64,000 bases of DNA from Myxocyprinus asiaticus (lineage: Eukaryota; Chordata; Actinopteri; Cypriniformes; Catostomidae). The stretch covers positions 16,520,492 to 16,584,491 of the forward strand of contig NC_059372.1 of assembly GCF_019703515.2 (NCBI RefSeq), given 5' to 3'. This document shows, piece after piece, positions 12,382-22,540 of this stretch. Every line of letters starts with the position of its first letter. The stretch's first letter is position 1. The notes beneath the pieces are model-generated. The model did no database searches, was not told the DNA's origin, and worked only from the letters and a program-made list of their open reading frames with translations. The position numbers and the translations under genes are program-made.

Positions 12382-12859
12382 GTGGTCGACCGATATTGTC
12401 TATACATGGGTGTTTCTTCAATTTCAGGCACTTTTAGCACTGTGAAATTCTAGAAAGTAAAGTATCTTTTGTCAACTTACTTTTGAAAAAACTTTGTCGG
12501 GTAAAACTTTTTGGTGCGGGGGAAATTAACTTTTTTAATCTGATAGAAATCATAAATAATGTAATAGTTATTTATTTATTTTTTAGATTATCATAGTTTC
12601 AAACATGTAATAATTTAAATTTTTAGAGTGAATTTTCATAACTTAATATTAAAAGTCTTAGTCTGGGACAAGGCTAAAACAGTGAAATCTTTACATAAAA
12701 GGCATTTAAAAAGTACCAAAAATAAATTACGAAGGCATGGTAAAAAGTTTTCCAGTCCATTTTAAAGTGACCTTCATATAACAAAAAGAAATCTGTTTGT
12801 TTTAATAAAAACTGAACCCCTGGGACGTGAAAGTGCCCAAAGTTAAAGAGAAACCCATA
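12382..12859. repeat. possible TCGACCGATAT-type repeat, left part
   Basis: AGTGGTCGACCGATATTG resembles the end of a dispersed fish repeat. A related inverted-looking segment, GGCCGATATATTGG, occurs at 17190. The matching right part may lie at 13680-13750, beyond the Tc1 fragment, which would make that fragment an insertion into this repeat. Confidence 0.35.
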
Positions 12860-13577
12860 CACTGATGAGCCAAAACATTACGACCACCTGACTAATATGC
12901 TGTTGGTCCTCCGCGTGCCACCAAACATCGCTGACCCACCGAGGCATGGACTCTACAAGACCCCTGAAGGTGTCCTGTTGTATCTTGCAACAAGACATTA
13001 GCAACATATCATCAAAGTCCTGTAAGTTGCGAGGTGGAGCCGCCATGGATCGGACTTGTTGGTCCAGCACATCCCACAGATGCTCAATCAGATTGAGATC
13101 TGGGGAATTTGGAGGCCATTTTGGACTCTTCATCATGTTCTTCAATCTATTCCCGAACAATGTGTGCAGTGTGGCATGGCGCATTTTCCTGCAGAAAGAG
13201 GCCACTGCCATCAGGGAATACAATTGCCAATAAGGGTTGTACCTGGTTCGCAACGATGTTTAAGTAGGTGGCACGTGTTAAATTGATGTCCACATGAATA
13301 ACCAGACTCAGGGTTTCCCAGCAGAACATTGCCCAGAGCATCACATTCCCTCCGCCGGCTTGTCGTCTTCCCACAGTGCATCCTGGTGCCATCACTTCCC
13401 CAGGTAAATGGCGCACACGTACACGGCCGTCCACATGTTGTAAAAGAAAGCGGGACTCATCGGACCAGGCGACATTCTTCCACTGCTCCAAGGTCCAGTT
13501 CAGACGCGCATGTGTTCGTTGTAGGTGCTTTCGATGGCAGACAGGGGTCATCATGGGCACTCTGAATGGTTCACAAA
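12860..13577 (-). pseudogene. broken Tc1-like transposase, 5' part missing
   Basis: On the minus strand two ORFs together give the C-terminal two thirds of a Tc1-type DDE transposase. The first Asp lies in WSDESRF, the second catalytic region reads LQENAPCHTA, and the third reads SPDLNLIEHLWD. Tc1 enzymes normally have Asp in the second motif (QDNAPCHTA), so this copy carries Asp to Glu there. After HIVRE a TAG replaces the usual Trp codon, and a frameshift near 13115 moves the rest into another frame. The element end CACTGATGAGCC abuts TA at 12858. The N-terminal paired-type DNA-binding region is absent, because homology stops near 13577. It is inactive. Confidence 0.85.
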
Positions 13578-13795
13578 AAAATATCTGAAAATGGAAATTG
13601 TGCATTATGCATTGACAATGCTGTCGGTAGATTTTGGAACTGACACTATAGGCCACAGAATGGTTAACCAATCGGGCACATTTATTGACCATTAAAAGTT
13701 AAAATTTCATAATGGCCAAATATTGGCCAGTTAATCAGCCAGGGCGATATGTCCATTTATAACTTTAATTTTCAAGTTATACATTTTCACGTTTC

Positions 13796-13819
13796 TGTTT
13801 ATTTATTTATTTATTTTAT
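13796..13819. repeat. (TTTA)n microsatellite
   Basis: Five to six TTTA units. Confidence 0.8.
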
Positions 13820-14433
13820 GTCTACTAACAGATCAGGATCAACTATATCCATTTAATCCCTTTTTATGCAAGTCTCCTAAGGTGTGTAAACTGCCTTACA
13901 AATATGTGCTTGTTTTTAATGAGCTGTGTGAGATGCAGACTGAGATAAGACAGCTTATTCTGAAGTCCTTGACCTTTTCTCATCTCTTGCATACTCTCAG
14001 TCGTCTCTGTTATACCCTCACACCTCTAACACACTCTGTTCATTTATCCTCTCATCTCCCCATTCCCTTCTTAACTGTCCCTCCCTGCATATCACTCTCT
14101 CTTGTGTCTAATTGTATTTCAATTCGCCCTAAGGGATGCCTGGGAAGTTAAATCTGCTCCCCTGGTTTCCCTCAAATCCATTTGCACCCTTCCCTTGCCA
14201 GGTCAGTTTCATGGGTTACCCTGCAGGAAATATCAGATGACCTCACTTTCTAGTGAGAACAAGGTATCGTGGGGAATAGAATAGGCTGAAAGTCTCATCC
14301 CAACCACCAATCCCCCCTCATATCCATCTGTCCCTCCTGCACAGACTTCCTGCTCTCAAGTGTAGAGCAAGGTCAAAATCATATACTATGTGATACCAAG
14401 CAACACCACCAGAAGTTTGACGATTTTAACACA

Positions 14434-15369
14434 CAGTGGCCCCAAAAAGTATTTGAATACTTAAGCAACACTAAAAAATGCATGATTCTCATTGCATTAG
14501 ATAACACAATATCAAACCAAGTGGCATTTATTGTTGACAGTGCAACACACACATTCAAAGCAAAATATTTAGTTTTTAAGGTTTTAAATTATTAAACAAT
14601 TGACATACTGTTAGTGGAACATGTTCGTAGTTCAGTCATGCCAACACTTAGAAAGATTTAGCATGTGAATGTGGGAATGATATATTGATAGGAAATTGGT
14701 CTTAACAGACTAGATCTGCTATGCTGCTGCTGCTGCTGCAGGGCAAGTACGAAGACTTACTATTGCTTGAAAAACACATACATACAGAGTTAGCATGTGG
14801 ACATGCTGCTGATGCTGCTAAATGACAATAAACACAAGACATGCTGCTGAACACATAGACATAATCCTGTGTCAAAGATCTAGGTAGGTGGAGGTGGGTT
14901 TCAGACAAAAACACAAGGAGAGAGGTGCAAGATGATTGGCTATCCGATAACAAGTCAGAGAACCAATCAGCTTGTGCCATGCGAGCCGATTGGCTTAACA
15001 TGTCACATGTGAGCGAGCTGATTGGCTAACAGTTAACAAGTCAAAGAACCTATCAGTTTGCACCACATAGAGTTGCATGGCTGAACTTTGGTCATTTAAT
15101 GTGCTGAACAACATGTGGTTACTCTGCTAGGGCACCTATGGGAACTGACTTCGTACATACAGTACACTACAAATCACCTTGGGTTTAAAGTATTGCAAAA
15201 ATAACTGTCTAGAAAAGTGAAGTTAGTTCTAAGAAAAATTCGAACATCATTTGTTTGCAGATGCCACTTGGTTTGATATTTTGTTACCTCCATATGCACC
15301 GAAATACATACATTTTTAAGTGTAACTTAGGGGTCCCAAAGTGTCCAAATACACTTTTTGGAACCACTG
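14434..15369. mobile_element. non-autonomous Tc1-like element, 936 bp
   Basis: The left end, CAGTGGCCCCAAAAAGTATT, and the inverted right end, CAGTGGTTCCAAAAAGTGTA, match well; TA directly follows the right end. Inner segments that mention GATGCCACTTGGTTTGAT also pair across the element. No transposase ORF remains. The interior carries a CTG run (14720-14739) and a diverged ~80-bp tandem duplication (about 14930-15065). Confidence 0.75.
14930..15065 (+). repeat. diverged ~80-bp tandem duplication
   Basis: GATTGGCTATCCGATAACAA followed by AGAACCAATCAGCTTG recurs as GATTGGCTAACAGTTAACAA and AGAACCTATCAGTTTG. It lies inside the element at 14434-15369. Confidence 0.65.
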
Positions 15370-17018
15370 TATACATATATTCACCTTCACTATTCTGACT
15401 AATAGGCATGTATGAAACAACATTTATTTATACAGTTCTAACAAATATCCCATGTGCTCGCATTTGTTTTCCAAAAACATTTATCTTATGCTCTGAAGGC
15501 CTTCTGTAACCCATTTGCTTATTCCATCATATTTGGGACTTACTGAGCACGGAAGAATGCATGAAAAGGAGTTTTAGAAGAGGACTCATTTTGTAGAAGT
15601 AGAATGAAGTCTTGGAGTGCGAGTGAAAAACTGTGGGTTGAAAGAATGAGGTTGACATATGTGCTACCCATGCAAACTCATGCAGTGAATGATGAATCCA
15701 TTTGATCACTTTTACAAGTCCCTTTTTTTTTTTTCAAGCTCCAAAAGACACACCGAGACCTTTAAAAGAGACAGTTCCTCTTGCTAGGTGCTGTATTATA
15801 CTTAATAGGGTATTAGTATTCAAATGTAGGAGTTTCCTCTGAGATTGTCTATGAACTTTTTAGTCTTTGTTGGCTCAAATGCTCTGGCTCATGGGAATGG
15901 TGAGATTTGTTGTGGATGGTGTTTGGAGTCGTCTGATGGGTGCTGGGATAATGCCAGAGAGATACCTATCTTTGCTTTTAATGGAGTGCCTATAGTTGTT
16001 TCAAGTGATCAACCCTGTCGCTTCAAACTGCAAATTTTGATGCTCTCGACGCCTCTCTTTTCTCGCATCAATCTAAATGTCAAAAACAAAATGTAGAGAC
16101 AACAAACAGACGAACCACAGGTCATCCAGGGACATTGGTATGTCTACTGGAACAAACACCTCACCAAATGTCTACCAATATGAGTCTAATGCACAGAGAA
16201 ATGTGATGGGAAGTACATTCATCAGAACAGCCTCTGTCTTAAAAAGCAGGCAAATGATTTGGTAAAATTGTTTTTCCCATGCATTATACTGTTGTGGTAG
16301 AAACAAAGGATGGCAAATGTGTCATATAAATTGAGGAGATATAAATTGCCAGACATTTTCTTATATTCACAAAAGACCCACTTGCCCTAGCTGCTGTCGG
16401 CAATGACAGTTTGAGTGAAAAGTGAGGCGTTTGTTGTCTGGTATCCTATCAGTGAGGCCTTTTCAAAATTGAATTCAGGGGCGCTCATTTACTCATTGGG
16501 GAATAAAACTGCCCTTAGATGGAGACAGAAGCAGGAGAGGACATGGAAAAAGGAAGCTGTGTTTGAAGTGAGGTACGTTTCTCTGTAGAGGTGACACCAT
16601 TTAGCATATTAAGAGCATTTTAAACAGGTGCAAGTAGACGTGGTTCTCAGTAATCAGCTTTTCTGATGTAAGCTCCTGATACATGGATTTTACAGACTCT
16701 CCAATGTCAAGGTCCTCTTCTTCTTTGTAGTATTGCTGGAAAACAGCTCAGAGATGAGAGGCATGTGTACAGGGTTCTCAGTGGCACATAGCTCTTGGTT
16801 TAAAAAGGTTATTTGCTTCCTTTGACTTACAATGTTAATGCCCTGCATGTGTCTCTGAAGGGCTGCTCTAATGAAATGTTTCTTTCTGAATTGTTGAGCG
16901 TATACTCAGTACCATCAGCCCACTCCTCTGTAAACCAATTGCAGAGAGCAATGAGAAATGAGTGAAAGAAAAAGAGAAAAAGGAAGAATTAAATTAAATT
17001 AAAATTAATGAACATTGT
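15370..17018. other. unassigned intronic sequence
   Basis: No coding signal was seen. The segment 16380-16620 looks unique and moderately GC-rich, and could be a conserved non-coding candidate only in the weak sense that no repeat signature is visible. Confidence 0.4.
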
Positions 17019-17019
17019 C

Positions 17020-17335
17020 ACCATTCACTCACCCCGTCATGTTGTTCCAAACCCCTATGACTTTCTGTCATGGAACACAATATACAGTATATATACAGTT
17101 GCAAGCTTAAGTTGATCGTAGAGACCACTGGTGCCAATCGTTTCTACGATCTATTTAGGCTTACGATGCTTTTAGGAAACATAGCCCTGGCCGATATATT
17201 GGTCTATCACTAGTCACCATTCATTGCCTCTTTTTTCCAAACAATGAAAGAGAATAGTGACTGAGGTCTCAAATTGTGTCGCATGGAAGAGAAAAAAATC
17301 ATATAGGTTTGGAACTACATAAGTAAGTGATGTGG
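17020..17335. mobile_element. degenerate TTAA-type foldback element with inserted repeat
   Basis: The arm segments ATGTTGTTCCAAACCCCTAT (from 17040) and, inverted, ATATAGGTTTGGAACTACAT (about 17303) match the foldback family of 755-1107. The outer ends are decayed. The middle holds a different repeat, including GATCGTAGAGACC and its inverted TTTCTACGATC, and GGCCGATATATTGG. Confidence 0.6.
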
Positions 17336-18020
17336 CCGAGAGCAGCACTGAAGGGCTGGCCATAAGGTCAATAGATTGATCTCAGAGGTGGTTGACAGCT
17401 GCTGGCCAGACTTTGATGCACCATAAATGAACAGTTGCACAACTGTGCCCAATCAACCTGAAAGTGAGCTAGCCACTCATTATACCACCAAACAAACTTC
17501 ATATCTCACAGCTGTTTAATGGCTCTTCGTCTGTTTTTGTTAGATTTTTTTTTTTTGTTTGTTTTTTGTTTTTTTTTTTGCCACCTTTATGGTTGATTGG
17601 GGTATTAGAATAATCTAGGGGTGGGTAGGGGATGCCTGCGCTTGCCTTTTATTTATTGGACCAGGCCTCTTGCGCTCATCCCCCAAGCACTAAGGTCGGC
17701 ATGTTGACTTTTAATGGGAAAGCAATAAAGAAGAAGAATTTCAAATGAGCTTCAAGGTCAAAGAAGGAGCTTCGCACCCAGCTATCTTTCTTGCTTGTAA
17801 AACAAACAGGACTCCAAATCACTGCATCCCATTAGAAGCGTGCTCCAAAAGGATGCGAGAACACGGACTGAAGCTTATTTTCTGAACCGCATGCATTACA
17901 TTTTGTAATTGAGTGTTAAGTTAGACACAGTATTCTTCTAATTAGAGAAACAAATTGAATGCTTTGTTTACTTGGGTAGTTTATGCAATACTTGGTCATC
18001 ATTGTGGAGATCTTGTACAA

Positions 18021-18200
18021 TTAAAGGGGTAGTTCATCCAAAAATAAAAAGTGATCATTTACTCACCCTCATCTTGTTTAAAATTCTATGACTTTCTCTC
18101 TTTTGTGGAACAAACATTAATTTGTTAGTAATGTTAGTTTCTGTCACCATTCACTTTAATTGTATAAAAAAGGTGCAATGAAAATGAATGGTGACTTATG
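18021..18200. mobile_element. TTAA foldback element, left arm only
   Basis: It starts TTAA then AGGGGTAGTTCATCC and runs through the conserved TTTACTCACCCTCAT and ACCATTCACTTTAATTG segments, then turns back briefly with AAATGAATGGTGACTTATGC before the repeat at 18196 replaces it. The right terminus is missing. Confidence 0.75.
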
Positions 18201-18310
18201 CCAAACACTGCCCCCAGTGGCCGAAGATGAAAGTGTTGTTGAACAGATGGGCATGTGTGAGCTCCAGTTTCTAGGTAAATTTCCAAAGAGTGACACCAAA
18301 AGCGATTTCT
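18196..18310 (+). repeat. dispersed repeat, copy 2
   Basis: It matches 6164-6285 in the same orientation, including GTGTGAGCTCCAGTTTC and CCAAAGAGTG. This copy continues into a GATTTCTGAAGTAAGTTG tail that is also echoed at 6680-6705. Confidence 0.65.
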
Positions 18311-20239
18311 GAAGTAAGTTGTTTTTAGTTGTAAATTATGTAATACATCAACAGAAATGCATATTTTATCAACTATACACCCTAACTCATACCCAAACCC
18401 TAAACCTAACATTCAATGGAATAAAAATTTAATCTTAGAGGGAAAATGCAACCTCTGAATCACGTTCAACATTGAATATGTGAGCTAAGAAATGTCACTT
18501 TCGGGTTTCCATGGGACCAGACCCCATGTCTCTGAGGCTGTTTGCAAAATGCGCTATCAGTAGTGCCACAGGAAAAGATAAACACATTTGAATTGATGCA
18601 AAAATTAAGATTTCTGATGGGAGATGCCACATTTAATCAACTTGGCAGAATGAGGTCAATGTCAGGGGGCTGGAAGTTTGGTAACAACATGTTGAGTTCC
18701 CATGTGATCATGTTGATCTGCTTTTTTGACCTTTTGAGTGATAAAAAAGTGAAGCGTCCACATCTGAACCACCACTTGTTCAATAAGATTAGAATGCTAC
18801 AACTAACTGTTGTATTAAATTAAAATATAGTAAATCATCTCTATCTTTTCCAGTTTGGAATGTCCCCACCTCACTTTCAGCGAAGCCAGGGAAGTGTTTA
18901 TTTTTGAAAATGGAGAGGTTCTCTACCTCCTCAATTCTCTATGGTGATATTCCATAGACTCTACCTCTCATCCTTCTCTCTTTTCCTCTGGCTCTGATGA
19001 CAGGAGAGCAGAACGTTAATCAGAACAGCACTATCTCTTAGACAGCACCTGCAGGCCATTGAGCCAGCACTAGTCCTGCCTGTGTGGGCACTGCCAGTCT
19101 TGGCACCCTGGTACCTCCAGGGAATGCTTTACTGCCAAGTGTGAAGGGATTATACCATAGAGTTCTAGCAGAGTTAAGAGTTACTGACTCTAAATACATA
19201 ATACACCTCCCAAGGGCTACTGCATCTAAATAAGGCATTGTTTGTTGGAATTAGAATTTAAGCTATTATTGATGGATTGTGGATAGTGGACAGTATTTCA
19301 GTTAGATTTAATTAGGTTAGTAAATAAAATTAAATAAATGGAGAATATTGAAATGGATTGTATTGTGATTGATTTATATTACTTATACTGCTTGGCCTGA
19401 TGTTCTAGAAAGCGAGCTTATTGATTGACAGTTTAAATAAAATGGAGATCTGAGAACAAAGAAACAAAAAAGACTTAAAGTCAGCATGACATCAAAATTG
19501 ACACTATTTACTTTTTATAATATACTTCCCTGGTCTTATTGTTCAAAATTCACATGTAGCATTAAATAAAACTGCCAGAAAGTAAATAGAACACAGTGAA
19601 GTGTATCTGGTTTAATAAACAATTATTAATCGCTTCAGAAGAAATTCTGTTGATGTCCATTTGATTTGTCAGCAACAGCAAAATTATAGTGAGTCTTTAC
19701 TGTACATTTACATTAGTCTTTACATTTGTAGTTATAGAACTCATGTTCAGTTTTTTTTTCTTTCTTTTTTTTTCTAAACTATTCATTTGATTTCATCTTA
19801 ATTTACCCAGAACAGAATATTGAGACTGATTCTTGTTCCATACTGTCATTTGTGTCCCTCTGCATTTCCTGCTGTCTTTGTATGAACAAATGACAAATGC
19901 CCTCAGTGAGAAATGAATGGGCTGGCTGTCACAGGTAATCATGAGGTTGCTTGTCAGCAACCGGTCTGCTTTCATTTCCCATGATTAGCTTTGTAAAGGA
20001 ATGATGGGATACGTTTCACTCATCCACTTGTCTCTTTTGTTGGGTGACAGTGATGACTGGATTAACATTGGTACCAGAAATTGCATCATCTACTGTCATG
20101 CTTATTGCATATCTCAAGAAATTATTACTCTTTTGCTACAGCAATCGAACAGCCGCTCCTACACAATATAAAGTGAAATGGAGAAATGGAGGCGGTCATA
20201 TTAATTTCCTTTAGGTATTCAAAAAGGAAGGGTGAATGA
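18311..20239. other. unassigned intronic sequence
   Basis: No exon was recognised. At 19478 TTAAAGTCAGCATGACATC resembles the start of another cyprinid TTAA-type repeat, but no right end was found. Confidence 0.45.
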
Positions 20240-20287
20240 GGGCTTTCCTATAGAGTAATGGGAGGGCTTTCCTATAGAGTAATGGGA
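20240..20287 (+). repeat. exact 24-bp tandem duplication
   Basis: GGGCTTTCCTATAGAGTAAT plus GGGA occurs twice in direct succession with no mismatch. This indicates a recent duplication. Confidence 0.9.
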
Positions 20288-20342
20288 GCTCAAAACACTG
20301 AGAAATCCACTTGATTCTATAATGGCGATCAAGAATATAACC

Positions 20343-20535
20343 ACTCTAAAAAAAAAAAAGAAAAAAAAAAGAAGAAAAGTAAAGAAAAAGCTGGTTTGTT
20401 GGTCTTAGCTGGTCTTTGCTGGTGTTATCTGCTTTTAGAGGGATTTTGGGCACTTTTCAGCTGATCAGGCAGAAAGGCCATCTTAAACAAGCTAAAACCA
20501 AGTTAAACCAGCTAAAACCATCAAACCAGGTTTGG
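20343..20535. repeat. CACTCTAAAAAA / AGCTGGT-type repeat
   Basis: It begins CACTCTAAAAAA, has an expanded A/G-rich run, and then holds AGCTGGTTTGTTGGTCTTAG, matched in inverted form by AGTTAAACCAGCTAAAACCA. This is a partial foldback-like repeat of a kind common in cyprinids. Confidence 0.5.
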
Positions 20536-21483
20536 CAGGATTGTAATAGTATGTAATAGTTCAATAATGAACCATTGGAAACCTCGTATTGGTCAAAGTC
20601 TTTCTAGCAAATCAGTCCACTGGCGGCCATTTTTGGAACACAACTGGGAAACTATTTCCAGTCATGAAAGTGCAGCTCCTATCTACTTGAATGGGGAAAG
20701 ACTGAAATCTCCAAAACGGTTGGTCAAGATTATGCTAAAAGAACATATTTCAAATCAAATCAAATCACTTTTTTTTTTCTTTTTTTTGTCACACAACCAT
20801 ATACACAAGTGCAAAAGTGGGTGAAAGTCTTGGGTGCAGTTCCGAGCAACATAGCAGTCATGATCAGTGATGAGACATATACCAATTTACAATAAACATC
20901 AGATTTACACAACACAATTTACATATCTAAAATACACATAATTACACAACACAATAATAATTTACAATGTACAGTATACAATACAATAACAATAGTATAT
21001 CATGTATATATAAAATATACAGTAGGTTGTACTGTACTGTATTGACATTCAGGCTGTCAGTTGATAGTCAGTTACCAGTGTGTTGTTAGATAAATCAGTA
21101 GTAAAATTTGACAACATTGGTATCATAAATTGTTCTTCTTTCCCTCAGATTACGCTAAAAAATTAAATTTTTCCGGCTTGTATAGCTAATGAACATGCAC
21201 GTTCTCGAGTTGGTTGACAGGCAATGTCTGTATCTAAAAGATGATTAGCTCTTTTACCTGTAAGTCAGGACTTCCTTTTTACATCTGTTGACCTTTGGGA
21301 GTTCCAATTTCTCTCATTCATTTTAATAGAAGTGGCCCATCTCTGATAAATAGTCTCTGTATTGGTCCACCACTAATCTGAATATTGGAGGAATCACCTC
21401 CCCTTTATTGTTTTTGGTGGTGATGGTCGTGTTTGTGATTTCTACATTTTGCACAATTTTATAATGCTTAATTTTTCATAATG
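20536..21483. other. unassigned AT-rich intron
   Basis: A tract rich in ACACAAT and TATA words (about 20870-21050) is low complexity. Nothing else was recognised. Confidence 0.45.
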
Positions 21484-21496
21484 TATGTTTATTTTT

Positions 21497-21936
21497 TATT
21501 AAATTTTTTTGGATTTTTTTTCCCCTTTTTCTCCCAATTTGGAATGGCCAATTCCCAATGTCCTTGTGGTCACGTAGTGATTCGCCTCAGTCCAGGTGGC
21601 GGAGGACGAATCCCAGTTGCCTCCGCGTCTGAGATCGTCAACCCACGTGGTCTTATCACGTGGCTTGTTGAGCACATTGCCACAGAGACATAGCGCATGT
21701 GGAGGCTTCATGCCACCCACCGTGGCATCCACGCTCAACTCACCACGTGACCCACCGAGAATGAACCACATTATAGTGATCAAGAGGAGGTTACCCCATG
21801 TGACTCTACCCTCCCTAGCAACCAGGCCAATTTGGTTGCTTAGGAGACCTGGCTGGAGTCACTCATCATGCCCTAGGATTCGAACTAGCAAACTAGCGAA
21901 CTCCAGGGGTGGTAGCCCCTGAGCTACCCAGACCCC
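21497..21936 (-). mobile_element. tRNA-derived SINE (HAmo-like), full length
   Basis: Read on the minus strand, it starts GGGGTCTGGGTAGCTCAGGG. The A-box-like TAGCTCAGGGGC is at 21915-21926 and the B-box-like AGTTCGAATCC at 21876-21886, as in tRNA-derived pol III promoters. The body contains CCAAATTGGCCTGGTTGCTA, and the tail is A-rich on the minus strand. A perfect 13-bp target-site duplication, TATGTTTATTTTT, flanks it (21484-21496 and 21937-21949). I recognise the family as the cyprinid HAmo-type SINE; the name was not verified. It lies 116 nt upstream of the camta1 exon, antisense to the gene. Confidence 0.88.
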
Positions 21937-22041
21937 TATGTTTATTTTTGTAATGGCACTTTACAATTCTCGAGTTACAGTTAATTTATGCATATGTGTT
22001 AAAAATGTTATTGATATTCTGCAAGAGTAACACTGGCTTTT

Positions 22042-22065
22042 ACTTGTGTCTCCTCTGTCTGGCAG
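22042..22065 (+). promoter_or_regulatory. camta1: 3' splice site of the camta1 exon
   Basis: A pyrimidine-rich stretch with CTCCTCTGTCT leads into GGCAG, directly before the in-frame GAA. A possible branch-point sequence, AGTAACA, lies about 35 nt upstream. The nearest mobile element, a SINE, ends 116 nt before the exon, so the core acceptor is undisturbed. Confidence 0.85.
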
Positions 22066-22133
22066 GAAATTGCAGCATACTTAATAACGTTTGAAAAGCA
22101 TGAGGAATGGTTGACGACATCCCCTAAAACAAG
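22066..22133 (+). CDS. camta1: camta1 internal exon, CG-1 DNA-binding domain
   Basis: This 68-nt internal exon reads in phase 0 from GAA. The peptide begins EIAAYLITFEK, continues through HEEW and ends LTTSPKT plus the first two bases of an Arg codon, so it exits in phase 2. From memory it matches vertebrate CAMTA1 in the N-terminal part of the CG-1 domain; CAMTA2 differs at several of these positions. CAMTA1 is a nuclear, calmodulin-binding transcription activator (CG-1, TIG/IPT, ankyrin repeats, IQ motifs), strongly expressed in nervous tissue. The acceptor (a pyrimidine-rich tract ending in GGCAG) and the donor (AAG|GTAAGAG) are both close to consensus. The preceding CG-1 exon (ending ERHRWNTNE in known proteins) and the following one (starting PQNGS) were not found in the window. 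The exon is intact, with no stop or frameshift. Which cyprinid camta1 copy (a or b) cannot be decided from 68 nt. Confidence 0.92.
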
Positions 22134-22139
22134 GTAAGA
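22131..22139 (+). promoter_or_regulatory. camta1: 5' splice site of the camta1 exon
   Basis: AAG|GTAAGA is close to the vertebrate donor consensus. It splits an Arg codon after its second base (phase 2), as expected if the next exon supplies the third base of the codon before PQNGS. Confidence 0.85.
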
Positions 22140-22540
22140 GAGTTCATCTATCCCTTGCCATTAGAAATTTATTTTACACAGAACTCTAGGTTTTATCGTC
22201 ATAATGCCCAAATGAAGCCATTAGCTGGAGATTCCCCTAATGACCCCCTTGGGAATTGCTGCCATCTTAAAAATTGGGTGTTTGATATTGGTGGACATTG
22301 ATGGCAGTTTCAAAAGGTTTACTTCTTTCAGGACTTCGCCTGACAGGTAATGGATTATTAATATGGACTAATAACGCTAAATAGCCTATTAGCAAAACTC
22401 TTAGCTCAATGCTCTTCTCTCATCTCCTGTGAGTGTGATGGTAATGTGTTCATATCTAACAGCAAATTAAACGTCCTCTAATAAATTAAGGTGTGAGCTG
22501 AGAGCCGTCTAGCTGCTCAGAAAGAGATGGAAGGATGAGG
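22140..22540. other. intron after the camta1 exon, candidate conserved non-coding
   Basis: No repeat signature is visible. The sequence contains ATTATTAATATGGACTAATA and similar AT-rich, homeodomain-type words, and it directly follows the exon. Conservation is a guess that needs alignment. Confidence 0.25.

Larger units (their letters stand above)
1..22065 (+). other. camta1: camta1 upstream intron (partial, inferred)
   Basis: No other CG-1-region exon of camta1 is visible upstream of 22066. This span is inferred to be the 3' part of one large intron. It is AT-rich, has no credible splice-bounded ORF, and is filled with DNA-transposon fragments, microsatellites and unassigned sequence. A small non-coding exon or an unrelated nested gene could escape detection by eye. 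Confidence 0.75.

Noticed and set aside
21499..21922. ORFs of about 70-108 codons
   Set aside because: They are shadows of the tRNA-derived SINE.
1..22065. Upstream camta1 exon encoding ERHRWNTNE
   Set aside because: Looked for by eye and not found; it must lie outside the window or have been missed. A translated search would decide.
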